Source: Acidimicrobiaceae bacterium (lineage in GTDB: Bacteria; Actinomycetota; Acidimicrobiia; Acidimicrobiales; RAAP-2). From it: DNA of 64,000 nucleotides. The stretch spans positions 48,300 to 112,299 of the forward strand of contig PMFA01000024.1 in the NCBI GenBank assembly GCA_003155915.1. Reading direction: 5' to 3'. The notes beneath the pieces were generated by a model that made no database searches, was not told where the DNA came from, and saw only the letters and a program-made list of their open reading frames with translations. Every line of letters starts with the position of its first letter. Position 1 is the first letter of the stretch. The position numbers and the translations under genes are program-made. Below, piece after piece: positions 1-8,685 of the stretch.

Positions 1-2597
1 CCCTGTTTGGGCAGTGCCTTCTTCACCGCTCCGTGGGTCGGAAGTTCGGTGGCGCCGGGCGCCACGACCTCGGCGTTGGTGACGGCGCCCTCGAGTCCCT
101 GGTCCTCTTCGGCCGGTTCCTCGACGGCGGTCGCCTCGACGTGGGTGATGTAGCGCACGAAGTCAGCGTCGACGTTGCCCAGGAGGGCTTCGAACATCAA
201 GTAGCCCTCCTTCTGCCAGGCCGTCAACGGGTCCTGTTGGGCGATCTGACGAAGGTGGATACCGTCACGCAGGTAGTCCATGTCCGAGAGGTGATCGCGC
301 CAGCGCTGGTCGAGGATCTGGAGCATGACGTCGCGCTCGATCTCCTTGGCGGTCTCCATGCCGCCCGGGTACTCCTCGCACTTCTTCTCGTACTGTCCTA
401 CGGCCTCGTCGATGACGAGGGCCAAGATATCGTCGCGGTCTTGGTACTCGGAAAGCGCCCCGGCGCTCAACGCCGTCGGGTAGTAGTTCGTCAGTTCGAT
501 GACCAGTTGGTGAAGATCCCACGCCTCGGAAAACTCGCCTTCGAGACGCTCGTCGACGACGTTGGTGAGAATCTCTTCGATCAACACGATGGTGGCGTCG
601 TGGATGTCCTCGCCTTCGATGACCTGCTGACGCCGTCCGTAGATGACCTTGCGCTGCTCGTTCATGACCTCGTCGTACTTCAGGGTGTCCTTGCGGATCT
701 CGGCGTTCTTACCCTCGACCGTGTTCTGGGCCCGCTCGATGGCCTTGGAGACCATCTTGGCTTCGATGGGCAGATCGTCGGGCATCGTGCGGTCCATCAC
801 CCACGAGACGGCGCCGGTCGCGAAGAGTCGCAACAAGTCGTCCTGCAAGGACAGATAGAAACGGCTCTCACCGGGGTCGCCCTGTCGACCGGATCGCCCG
901 CGCAACTGGTTATCGATGCGTCGCGAGTCGTGTCGTTCCGAGCCCAGCACGTACAGTCCACCGAGGGCGCGTACCTGGTCGCCCTCGGCTTGGCACACGG
1001 TCTTGAAATTCGCCAGGGCGTTCTGATACGCAGCATCGAACTCCTCGGTGCCGGGTTGGAATCCCCGACCCTGCGCCTCGCGCGTGGCCAGTCCCTCGAA
1101 GTTGCCGCCGAGCACGACGTCCACGCCTCGTCCGGCCATGTTGGTGGCGACCGTGACCGCGTGCAGACGCCCGGCCTGGGCCACGATCTCGGCTTCGCGG
1201 AAGTGCTGCTTCGCGTTCAAGACTTCGTGAGAGATTCCGGCTTTGGAGAGTTCACGAGAGAGCAGCTCGGACTTCTCGACCGACGCCGTACCGAGCAGAA
1301 TCGGCTGGCCGAGATCACTGCGCTCGCGCACGTCCTCGACGATCGCGGCGAACTTCGCGTCCTCGGTCTTGTAGATGAGGTCGGGCTGGTCGAGGCGTAC
1401 GAGCGGCTGGTTCGAAGGAATCGGCACGACGGAGAGCTTGTAGGTGTTGCCGAACTCGGCGGCTTCGGTTTCGGCCGTACCGGTCATGCCCGCGAGCTTC
1501 TCGTACATGCGGAAGTAGTTCTGCAGGGTGACCGTGGCCCACGTGTGGTTCTCCTCTTGGATGCGCACGCGTTCCTTGGCTTCGACCGCTTGGTGCAAGC
1601 CGTCGGACCAACGTCGACCGTCGAGGGTTCGACCCGTGAACTCGTCGACGATCTTCACTTCTCCGGCGTCGACGAGGTAGTCCTTGTCACGGTGGTAGAG
1701 CTCTTTGGCGCGAAGGGCCTGGCCCAGCTGGTGCACGTAGTTCGTCGCGACCGCGTCGTAGAGGTTGGTGACGCCGAGCTGACGCTCGACCTTTTCGATG
1801 CCGGCCTCGGTCGGCACGACCGTCTTCTTCTCCTCGTCGACCTCGTAGTCGGCGTCGCGGATGAGCGACCTCGCAATGGAGGCGAACTGGTAGTAGAGCT
1901 TGGTGACGTCCGACGCCGGGCCGGAGATTATGAGGGGGGTACGGGCCTCGTCAATCAAGATCGAGTCGACCTCGTCGACGATCGCGTAGTGGTGTCCGCG
2001 TTGCACCATGTGTTCGGCGCGCCGCGCCATGTTGTCGCGTAGGTAGTCGAAGCCGAACTCGGTGTTCGTGCCGTACGTGATGTCACAGGCGTAGGCCGCG
2101 CGCTTGTCCTCGAACTCCGAAAGGTCCGGCCCGACTCGTCCGACGCTCAGTCCGAGGAATTTGTGGAGTGAGCCCATCCAGTTCGCGTCACGCGTGGCCA
2201 GGTAGTCGTTCACGGTGACGACGTGCACGCCGTTGCCGGCCAGGGCGTTCAGGTACACCGGCAACGTCGACACCAAGGTCTTGCCCTCACCGGTCTTCAT
2301 CTCAGCGATCCACCCAAAGTGCAGGGCCATGCCGCCCATCAGCTGGACGTCGTAGTGACGCTGACCGAGCACCCGGGTCGCGGCCTCGCGCACCACGGCG
2401 AAGGCTTCGAGCAACATGTCGTCCAGGTCTTCGCCCTCAGCGAGGCGAGCGCGGAATTCGTCGGTCTTGGCTCGAAGCTCTTCGTCCGAGAGCGCGGCCA
2501 TCTCGTCGGCGAGCTCGTTAATGGGCGGCACGAGTTCGGCCAGTTGGCGAACGCGCTTGCCCTCTCCGGCCTTCAGAATCTTGCTAAATACAGTCAT
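1..2597 (-). CDS. secA: Preprotein translocase ATPase SecA (3' end outside window)
   Basis: SecA is the cytosolic motor that pushes unfolded preproteins through SecYEG. About 865 residues are read here from the ATG at 2597; the C-terminus and stop lie beyond base 1. The N-terminal helix (MTVFSKIL), the Walker A stretch EMKTGEGKT after FGWIA and the DEVDSILIDEART Walker B/DEAD segment are directly visible. No Shine-Dalgarno precedes the ATG; a -35/-10 pair ends about 10 bases upstream, so the message is probably nearly leaderless. The 669-codon open frame on the opposite strand is a GC-driven shadow of this gene. Family assignment is secure. Confidence 0.97.
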   Translation of the reverse strand, partial: MTVFSKILKAGEGKRVRQLAELVPPINELADEMAALSDEELRAKTDEFRARLAEGEDLDDMLLEAFAVVREAATRVLGQRHYDVQLMGGMALHFGWIAEMKTGEGKTLVSTLPVYLNALAGNGVHVVTVNDYLATRDANWMGSLHKFLGLSVGRVGPDLSEFEDKRAAYACDITYGTNTEFGFDYLRDNMARRAEHMVQRGHHYAIVDEVDSILIDEARTPLIISGPASDVTKLYYQFASIARSLIRDADYEVDEEKKTVVPTEAGIEKVERQLGVTNLYDAVATNYVHQLGQALRAKELYHRDKDYLVDAGEVKIVDEFTGRTLDGRRWSDGLHQAVEAKERVRIQEENHTWATVTLQNYFRMYEKLAGMTGTAETEAAEFGNTYKLSVVPIPSNQPLVRLDQPDLIYKTEDAKFAAIVEDVRERSDLGQPILLGTASVEKSELLSRELSKAGISHEVLNAKQHFREAEIVAQAGRLHAVTVATNMAGRGVDVVLGGNFEGLATREAQGRGFQPGTEEFDAAYQNALANFKTVCQAEGDQVRALGGLYVLGSERHDSRRIDNQLRGRSGRQGDPGESRFYLSLQDDLLRLFATGAVSWVMDRTMPDDLPIEAKMVSKAIERAQNTVEGKNAEIRKDTLKYDEVMNEQRKVIYGRRQQVIEGEDIHDATIVLIEEILTNVVDERLEGEFSEAWDLHQLVIELTNYYPTALSAGALSEYQDRDDILALVIDEAVGQYEKKCEEYPGGMETAKEIERDVMLQILDQRWRDHLSDMDYLRDGIHLRQIAQQDPLTAWQKEGYLMFEALLGNVDADFVRYITHVEATAVEEPAEEDQGLEGAVTNAEVVAPGATELPTHGAVKKALPKQ

Positions 2598-2914
2598 GTC
2601 AGGTTGTACCCTACCGGTCGTAACGGTCACTTCAATTGGGCTGCGAGTGCTGACCTGGTCTTTTACCCCACACTTGCCTGCGGCGGTGTCCGTGGGTCAC
2701 GCCGGCAGCACGAGGCTCTCCGGCGATGCAACCACACACTTCACCGGCTCTCCCGGTGACCGCTCTGGCCACCTGAAGGCAGGACTTACTTCTAAACCGC
2801 GCCATGCTCAGCGTCTAAAAGACGCCTTACGTGGGTCGTTTCGCCCGCGACTGGCATCGACTTTCAACCACAGAACCACTCGCAGCCCAGGAGACATTCT
2901 AGACCGTGGTCCCC
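2598..2914. other. 317-bp spacer upstream of secA with small inverted repeats
   Basis: No convincing gene is seen between the GT2 stop and secA. The spacer holds the secA promoter, a perfect short palindrome (GCGTCT-AAA-AGACGC, about 2812-2826) without a T-run, and a nested set of complementary arms at 2695-2761 (GGTCAC/GTGACC outside, GCCGG/CCGGC and CCGG/CCGG inside). A TAGAAT hexamer near 2897 on the minus strand could start a transcript through it, but no -35 is obvious. It could be a structured leader or a small RNA; the arms may also be chance pairing in GC-rich DNA. Confidence 0.35.
2608..2635 (-). promoter_or_regulatory. Probable secA promoter
   Basis: On the minus strand TTGAAG (2635-2630) is followed after 16 bases by TAGGGT (2613-2608). 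The predicted start of transcription falls about 4 bases before the secA ATG and there is no ribosome-binding sequence, which fits leaderless or near-leaderless initiation. Confidence 0.6.
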
Positions 2915-3754
2915 TCAGGTCGGGGGGCGGATCACCAATACCACACAGAGTCGAAGCCCGAGCACCAGCGTCGCAATCGGCGCCAGGACACGTCGCCATC
3001 CGCTCGCGGTCTGCCATTCGAAGCGCATGGCGCTGCGGTGATGAGCGATCAGCATCGCTCGTGAGGCTCGCGCGCGCGATACGCCTTCGATATGGGTGAC
3101 CAGTGCGTCGGGCGTCGCCGCGACGTCGTGTCCGTGGGCTCGCATCTGCCAGCACAGCGCCATGTCCTCGGCGAACATGAAGTAGCGCTCGTCGAAGCCG
3201 CCGACCTCTTCGAAGCAGTCTCGTCTCGCCAGGAAAAAAGCCCCGGAGACCCAGTCAACCGATCCATCCCGGCGCGGGGACCGGTACCGAAGCGTGAACG
3301 GATTTCCCGGCCACAGCGGTGCCAGCAACGCGTGCAGCCCGGCGAGCCAGAAGTTCGGGAACACGCGTTGCGACGGATAGACGCTTCCGTCGGGCCGAAC
3401 GATCTGAGGGCCCACGACTGCGACGTTCGGATGTGCGTCGAGGAATGCAACCAGGGCGGCCACGGCGCCCTCGTGCACCACGACGTCGGGATTGGAGACC
3501 AGCAGGTAGCGCCGACCGGGTGCTGCGGCCACGCCACGATTCACGCCGCGTCCGTAACCGAGATTGAGTTTCGGCACGACGAGCACGACGTGCTGGCCGG
3601 AGAGCGACGGCAGCGTCGAGCCCTCCTCGCCATTCTCCACGACGACGATGTCGGTGACGCCGTTGGCGTGTAGGGAATCGACGCAGTCGTCGAGCGCCGG
3701 GCCGGCGTGGAAGTCCACGATGACCGCGGCGACGTCGGTGGCGACGTCGCTCAT
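2915..3754 (-). CDS. GT2 family glycosyltransferase, rhamnosyltransferase-like
   Basis: A 279-residue GT-A fold inverting glycosyltransferase. The N-terminus AAVIVDFHAG and the NPDVVV segment (about residues 90-95) are the nucleotide-sugar site. GFDERYFMFAEDMALCWQ near 195 is typical of the WbbL/rhamnosyltransferase group. One hydrophobic segment sits near the C-terminus (about 255-275). The start overlaps the end of rmlD by 4 bases (ATGA), so the two are translationally coupled. This supports a role in adding rhamnose to a cell-envelope polymer, perhaps the peptidoglycan-arabinogalactan linker or another wall glycan. The exact acceptor cannot be read from sequence. Confidence 0.85.
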   Translation of the reverse strand: MSDVATDVAAVIVDFHAGPALDDCVDSLHANGVTDIVVVENGEEGSTLPSLSGQHVVLVVPKLNLGYGRGVNRGVAAAPGRRYLLVSNPDVVVHEGAVAALVAFLDAHPNVAVVGPQIVRPDGSVYPSQRVFPNFWLAGLHALLAPLWPGNPFTLRYRSPRRDGSVDWVSGAFFLARRDCFEEVGGFDERYFMFAEDMALCWQMRAHGHDVAATPDALVTHIEGVSRARASRAMLIAHHRSAMRFEWQTASGWRRVLAPIATLVLGLRLCVVLVIRPPT

Positions 3755-4677
3755 CGAACACCGCCGCGCGACCCGCGGTCACGAATCAAACGAGTTATCC
3801 CGTCACGCCACCCGGGCGTCGCCGACCACCGCGACGTGAACCTGTCGATCGACAGATCGCTGCGAATCGGTCGGGTGGCGAGGGGCGCCGGTTCCAGGTC
3901 GGCCGTCGCGATTGCCGTGGCGAAGTCATCGTCGCGACCGAGGATCTCCCCGATGTAGCGCGCCACGTCGAACCACGTCGTCGTGCCAGTATTCGCCACG
4001 TGCCAAAGACCGCCGGGTCGCTCGCGCACCATCGTCGCCAGAACGCGCGCCAGGTCGCTCGCGACCGTGACGGTTCCGGTTTGGTCATTCACGAATCGAA
4101 CTGATTGACCCGAGAGGGCGCGTTCAGCGATGACGTGCGCGACGTTCTTGCCCCGTACCCCCATCACCCACGACGTGCGTACAACGGTGTCGTCACTCGA
4201 GCAGAGCAACTCACCGGCACGTTTCGACGCGCCGTAGACGTTAAGGGGATTGGTGACGTCGTCTTCGACGTAGGCGCCTCCCTTATTGCCGTCAAAGACG
4301 TAGTCCGTCGAGATCGCGATCAAATGTGCGCCGCTCTCCTTGGCCGCGCGCGACATCGACTCGGTGCCGGCGGCGTTCACCGCGAAGCACGTGGACTCTT
4401 CGGTTTCGGCGCGGTCGACCGCCGTATAGGCGGCCAAGTGCACGATGACGTCCGGTCGCGCCGCCTGGACCGCTCGACGCACCGCGTCGGGGTCAGCGAC
4501 GTCGAGTTCGTGACGCGTGAGCGCCAGGACCTCGAACTCGCCCCCCGGCACTGAGCGCTTATCCGGCTGAAACGACCGATCCCCGCCGGGCGGTATCACA
4601 CCCTCGAGCACGTCGACGAAGTCGACACCGACCTGGCCGGCGGCGCCCGTCACCAACACGCGCGTCGCGCGATTCAC
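3751..4677 (-). CDS. rmlD: dTDP-4-dehydrorhamnose reductase
   Basis: Final enzyme of dTDP-L-rhamnose synthesis, reducing dTDP-4-dehydrorhamnose with NAD(P)H. 308 residues. The Rossmann motif VTGAAGQVG is at residues 9-17, LAAYTAVDRAE follows, STDYVFDG marks the catalytic Thr/Ser region, and the YGASK catalytic Tyr-Lys pair is near 150. It overlaps birA upstream and the GT2 gene downstream by 4 bases each. It is therefore the middle gene of a tight birA-rmlD-GT2 unit transcribed toward secA. rmlA, rmlB and rmlC are not in this window. Confidence 0.9.
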   Translation of the reverse strand: MNRATRVLVTGAAGQVGVDFVDVLEGVIPPGGDRSFQPDKRSVPGGEFEVLALTRHELDVADPDAVRRAVQAARPDVIVHLAAYTAVDRAETEESTCFAVNAAGTESMSRAAKESGAHLIAISTDYVFDGNKGGAYVEDDVTNPLNVYGASKRAGELLCSSDDTVVRTSWVMGVRGKNVAHVIAERALSGQSVRFVNDQTGTVTVASDLARVLATMVRERPGGLWHVANTGTTTWFDVARYIGEILGRDDDFATAIATADLEPAPLATRPIRSDLSIDRFTSRWSATPGWRDGITRLIRDRGSRGGVR

Positions 4678-5426
4678 GAGGTCTCACCTTCGTGGGCCCG
4701 CACGTGCACCACGTCGCCGGCCGAGATCGTGAACTCTTCGCCATTGACCTTGACGATGAGCTGTCCGAAATGATCGACCGACTCCGCGAATCCAACAATG
4801 ACGTCACTGGTGCGTTCCACGCGAACCAATTGGCCCAACGTCACCAGCGCGCGCCGATACTCCTCGCGCAACGTCGCTTGACCCTCGACGCTGTCGATCA
4901 ACGCACGTCGGGCTTCGAGTTCCTCCAGCACGATGTCGAGCAGCGCCGGCGGAGTGATCGTGACGCCCGACTCGGCGCGCACGCTGGTCGACACGACGTC
5001 CGCGGGTCCTTCGTGCGTGAGATTCACGCCGATCCCCACGACCACGGCCAAACGTTCGTCAACGGACACGATCTCGGCGAGGAGCCCCGCGATCTTCGCG
5101 TCCCCGACGATCAGGTCGTTCGGCCACTTCAGCGCCGGTCGCACGCCGCACAGACGAACGAGGGCCGCGCGCGCCGCGAGCGCCACGCAGGCGACGACGA
5201 GTTGGAGCTGATCCGGTGCGACGTCCGGTCGCAGCAGGATCGAGCACAGCAGCGACGCACGTGGGGGCGACTCCCATCGGCGATCCAGTCGTCCGCGCCC
5301 GGCGCTCTGAAAATCGGCCACCGCCACCAGACCCTCCGGCGCGCCTTCGAGGGCCCGTTCGGCCAACCAGGTGTTGGTGGAGTCGACCACCTCGAAGTGC
5401 TCGATACGCCAGACGATTGAACTCAC
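4674..5426 (-). CDS. birA: Biotin--[acetyl-CoA-carboxylase] ligase
   Basis: Attaches biotin to the BCCP lysine of biotin-dependent carboxylases. The 250-residue protein begins directly with the catalytic domain (VDSTNTWL near 13-20, SAGRGRLDRRWESP around 42-55, KWPNDL around 100, GIGVNL around 131). There is no N-terminal winged-helix, so it is a class I BirA that cannot itself repress transcription. The start is a GTG 63 bases from the divergent carboxylase gene, whose product carries the biotin site. A 16-bp perfect palindrome lies 4 bases upstream of the GTG. Confidence 0.93.
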   Translation of the reverse strand: MSSIVWRIEHFEVVDSTNTWLAERALEGAPEGLVAVADFQSAGRGRLDRRWESPPRASLLCSILLRPDVAPDQLQLVVACVALAARAALVRLCGVRPALKWPNDLIVGDAKIAGLLAEIVSVDERLAVVVGIGVNLTHEGPADVVSTSVRAESGVTITPPALLDIVLEELEARRALIDSVEGQATLREEYRRALVTLGQLVRVERTSDVIVGFAESVDHFGQLIVKVNGEEFTISAGDVVHVRAHEGETS

Positions 5427-5429
5427 AAG

Positions 5430-5445
5430 GAAACTCTAGAGTTTC
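5430..5445. promoter_or_regulatory. 16-bp perfect palindrome between birA and carboxylase gene
   Basis: GAAACTCT followed by its exact reverse complement AGAGTTTC, in the 63-bp divergent spacer between birA and the biotin carboxylase gene. On both strands TAGAGT within it resembles a -10 hexamer. Position and symmetry suggest an operator for an unknown dimeric repressor; the local BirA lacks a DNA-binding domain. Confidence 0.55.
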
Positions 5446-5489
5446 AAGAGCGAGTGGTAGAAAATTACAGGTCCGCTACGGAGGTTTGC

Positions 5490-7241
5490 GTGTTAAAGAA
5501 AGTCCTGATCGCCAATCGCGGCGAGATCGCGGTGCGCGTGATGCGCACCTGTCGAGAGATGGGCATCGCGACCGTCGCCGTCTACTCCGAACTCGATCGC
5601 AATGCGCTGCACGTTCGATTGGCCGATGAGGCCTACACCCTCGGGGGCCAGAGTGCCGCCGAGAGCTACCTGAACACCAAGGTGATTCTCGACGTCATCC
5701 GTCGATCAGGCGCGGACGCCGTGCACCCGGGCTACGGATTCTTCTCCGAGAACACGGAGTTCGCTCGCGCGATTACCTCGCGCGGCGTCACCTTCATCGG
5801 GCCCCCGCCCGAAGCCATCGAGGTCATGGGTGACAAGATCTCCAGTCGCCTCGCCGCGGCCAAAGTCGGCGTCGAGGGCGTGCCCGGTCGAAGCGAGGCG
5901 CTGAAGAACGCCAAAGAAGTCGTCAAGTTTGGCAACGACGTTGGCTGGCCGGTCGCCATCAAGGCGGCCTACGGCGGCGGCGGTCGCGGCATGAAGGTCG
6001 TGAACTCCGCAGATGATGCTTCGGCCGCTTTGGAGAGCGCCCAGCGCGAGGCACAGAGTTACTTCGGGCGTCCCGAGTGCTACGTCGAGCGCTATCTGAC
6101 GAGACCGCGGCACATCGAAATGCAGGTCCTCGCCGACACCCACGGCACCACCCTCTGGCTCGGCGAACGTGACTGCTCAGCCCAACGACGCCATCAAAAA
6201 CTGATCGAGGAGTCTCCAGCGCCGAACTTCCCGGATGACGTGCGTCGCGCCATGGGCGAAGCGGCCGTCAAGGTCTCGCGTGCCTGCGGCTACGTGAACG
6301 CGGGAACCGTGGAGTTCCTCTACCAGGACGGCGCGTTCTTCTTCTTGGAGATGAACACCCGCCTCCAGGTCGAACATCCCGTGACCGAGTTAGTGACCGG
6401 CCTGGACCTCGTCGAATGGCAGTTGCGCATCGCCGCCGGTGAAGCGTTGAACTTCTCGCAAGAAGAGGTTCGAAGTGAGGGACACGCCATCGAGGTTCGG
6501 ATAAACGCCGAGGACCCCACCGGAGGCAAGTTCAGCCCCACGCCGGGCACGATCATCCGATTCGATCAGCCCTCGGGACCGGGCGTGCGTCTCGACGCCG
6601 GGTACGCGGCGGGTGACACGATCTCGCAGTACTACGACAACTTGATCGCGAAGCTGATCGTGTGGGGACCGGACCGCGAGAGGGCTCGCCGTCGGATGCT
6701 GCGCGCCATCGAAGAGACCACGATCGAAGGGGTCGCGACGACGTTGGCCGCGGACGTCGTCATACTCAGCGACGAACAGTTCGTCCAGGGCACGCACTCC
6801 ACCAACTGGGTGGAGAGTGACCTGGACTTCACGACGTTGCCCGAGGTCGTCACCGCCGCCGTCTCGGTCGGTGACGGTCAGGTGCGCAAGGACGTCACCG
6901 CCGAGGTGAACGGTCGCCGGGTCACGGTTGCTTTGTGGGTGCCGGAGTTCGATGACGGACTGCCACGCGCCCAGAGCACCGCCGCGAAACCACGTCGACA
7001 GCATCACGCGGGAGTACTGGGCAGTGGATCGGCCAATGTCGTCGTCCCCATGCAGGGAACGATCGTGAAGGTGAACGTCGAGGTCGGTCAACAGGTCGAA
7101 GCCGGCGATACCGTCGTTATCCTCGAAGCCATGAAGATGGAGAATTCAGTCAACGCGGAGAAATCTGGCGTCGTGGTGTCGATCAACGTGGCGGCCGGCG
7201 ATTCAGTCGGCGCCGGCGACACCGTGGTGGTCGTCGAGTGA
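5490..7241 (+). CDS. Acetyl-/propionyl-CoA carboxylase alpha subunit (biotin carboxylase + BCCP)
   Basis: Carboxylates its own biotin with ATP and bicarbonate, then passes CO2 to a separate carboxyltransferase beta subunit for acetyl- or propionyl-CoA. The GTG at 5490 is chosen because GGAGG lies 5 bases upstream and the product opens with MLKKVLIANRGEIAVRV. It is 583 residues: biotin carboxylase N-domain (1-112), ATP-grasp (115-320, with YGGGGRGMKVV), C-domain (335-440) and a C-terminal BCCP with EAMKMEN, biotin Lys about 549. Length and layout match actinobacterial AccA3/PccA. No beta-subunit gene is present here. Its end overlaps the M20 gene by 4 bases. Confidence 0.93.
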   Translation: MLKKVLIANRGEIAVRVMRTCREMGIATVAVYSELDRNALHVRLADEAYTLGGQSAAESYLNTKVILDVIRRSGADAVHPGYGFFSENTEFARAITSRGVTFIGPPPEAIEVMGDKISSRLAAAKVGVEGVPGRSEALKNAKEVVKFGNDVGWPVAIKAAYGGGGRGMKVVNSADDASAALESAQREAQSYFGRPECYVERYLTRPRHIEMQVLADTHGTTLWLGERDCSAQRRHQKLIEESPAPNFPDDVRRAMGEAAVKVSRACGYVNAGTVEFLYQDGAFFFLEMNTRLQVEHPVTELVTGLDLVEWQLRIAAGEALNFSQEEVRSEGHAIEVRINAEDPTGGKFSPTPGTIIRFDQPSGPGVRLDAGYAAGDTISQYYDNLIAKLIVWGPDRERARRRMLRAIEETTIEGVATTLAADVVILSDEQFVQGTHSTNWVESDLDFTTLPEVVTAAVSVGDGQVRKDVTAEVNGRRVTVALWVPEFDDGLPRAQSTAAKPRRQHHAGVLGSGSANVVVPMQGTIVKVNVEVGQQVEAGDTVVILEAMKMENSVNAEKSGVVVSINVAAGDSVGAGDTVVVVE

Positions 7242-8395
7242 GTGCGCGCGAAGTCGCGGCCAGCGCCATCCAGCGACACGGTGACGACCTGGTGACATTG
7301 AGCCACTTCATTCACGCGCATCCGGAGCTCGGTTACGTGGAGTTCGAAAGCTCCGCGGCCGTCGCGACGTTGGCCGAAGAGGCGGGTTTTCACCTCGAGC
7401 GTGGCGTCGCCGACCTGCCCACCGCCTTTCGCGCCACCATGGGTGACGGCGATCTGAACATCGTGTTCTGCGCGGAGTTTGACGCACTGCCCGACGTGGG
7501 CCACGCGTGTGGTCACAACATCATTGCCGCGTCGTCCCTCGGGGCCGCCATCGGTCTCGGCGCGGTCGCCGACGAATTGAACGTCACGGTCACCCTGCTC
7601 GGGACTCCGTCAGAAGAAGGGGGCGGGGGCAAGATTGACCTCATCAACGCCGGCTACTTCAATGACGTCCACGCCGCGATGATGGTGCACCCCTTCCCCA
7701 CCGAACGACTCGACGCACTCTGTCTCGCGGTCGATCACTTCGACGTGACATTCGAAGGAAAAGAGGCGCACGCCGCGGCCGCGCCCTGGGTCGGGGTGAA
7801 CGCGCTCGACGCGTTGACAATCTCCCAAGTGGCGATCGGTCTCCTGCGACAGCAGTTGCGTCCGGGCGATCTCGTCCACGGCATCGTCCTCGAAGGTGGC
7901 TCGGCCGCGAACATCATTCCGAGTCGCGCGACGGGACGTTTCATGGCCCGATCGCTCACGAGCGATCGGTTGGCCGAGTTGCGCGTTCGGATCAACGCCT
8001 GCTTCGAGGCCGGAGCTCTCGCGACCGGCGCCTCGCTTCGTATCGAAGAGATCGGGAGCGCTTTTTCGCAGATGGAGTCCGACCCCGACATCTTGTCGCA
8101 CTACCGTGTCGCCGCCGAAGCACTCGGTCGCAGTTTCACCCTCGACGACGAGGGCATCGACCGACCGGCGATCTCGACGGACATGGCGAACGTCTCGTTG
8201 GTGGTGCCCTCGATTCACCCGATGCTGATGATCCCCACCAACGGCGCCGTGAATCACCAACCCGAGTTCACTGCGGCGTGCATCACGCCCGAAGCCGATC
8301 GCGCGGTGCTCGCCGGAGCGATCGCCCTCGCTCACACGGCGATTGGCGTCGCGAACGACGAGAAACTGCGCGCGCGATTGATGGCCCGCGCATGA
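7238..8395 (+). CDS. M20 family amidohydrolase
   Basis: A 385-residue member of the M20 dipeptidase/amidohydrolase family with the HAHPELGY motif at about 23-30, AEFDALPDVGHACGHN around 78-93 (metal ligands) and TPSEEGGGGK near 122. The internal dimerisation domain starts around 165. It resembles the M20D aminoacylase and p-aminobenzoyl-glutamate hydrolase-like group, which cleaves N-acyl amino acids. The substrate is not predictable. Start is a GTG overlapping the carboxylase stop, so it is co-translated with the carboxylase, although no functional link is obvious. Confidence 0.85.
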   Translation: MSAREVAASAIQRHGDDLVTLSHFIHAHPELGYVEFESSAAVATLAEEAGFHLERGVADLPTAFRATMGDGDLNIVFCAEFDALPDVGHACGHNIIAASSLGAAIGLGAVADELNVTVTLLGTPSEEGGGGKIDLINAGYFNDVHAAMMVHPFPTERLDALCLAVDHFDVTFEGKEAHAAAAPWVGVNALDALTISQVAIGLLRQQLRPGDLVHGIVLEGGSAANIIPSRATGRFMARSLTSDRLAELRVRINACFEAGALATGASLRIEEIGSAFSQMESDPDILSHYRVAAEALGRSFTLDDEGIDRPAISTDMANVSLVVPSIHPMLMIPTNGAVNHQPEFTAACITPEADRAVLAGAIALAHTAIGVANDEKLRARLMARA

Positions 8396-8685
8396 TGCTC
8401 GAACACGTCGTCGTAGCGGTAACGCCCGGGCGCGAAAGGGAGTTCGAGTCGTCCGCCCGTGAGGCGCTGCCGATCCTTGATGCGGCCGCCGGCTGCTTCG
8501 GCGGCGAGTTCCGTCGCCAGGAGGAAGACGGTGCGTTGTACCTGCTCCTCATTCGTTGGGAGTCGATCGAGGCGCACATGGCGTGGCGCGAGACCGATGA
8601 CTTCGAGCGGTGGCGCGAACTGACACATCCGTTTTACGTCGAGCGACCAGTGGTCACCCACTTCCACGAACCACTCGCTCGCTAA
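8392..8685 (+). CDS. Antibiotic biosynthesis monooxygenase (ABM) domain protein
   Basis: A 97-residue ferredoxin-like alpha+beta barrel. [16 protein letters not shown] at the start and [23 protein letters not shown] in the middle are characteristic of ABM/heme-oxygenase-like dimeric proteins. The ATG at 8392 overlaps the M20 stop (ATGA); a second ATG follows directly. The third gene of the carboxylase operon. Members range from quinol monooxygenases to heme-degrading enzymes, and the small size does not discriminate. Its stop codon shares 4 bases with the convergent mutase stop. Confidence 0.75.
   Translation: MMLEHVVVAVTPGREREFESSAREALPILDAAAGCFGGEFRRQEEDGALYLLLIRWESIEAHMAWRETDDFERWRELTHPFYVERPVVTHFHEPLAR

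Noticed and set aside
33..2042. 669-codon open frame on the plus strand
   Set aside because: It lies exactly antisense to secA, has no family-like motif and results from high GC at third positions.
2416..3099. Plus-strand frames across secA start and the GT2 gene
   Set aside because: Serine/arginine-rich shadow translation without family motifs, antisense to two well-supported genes.
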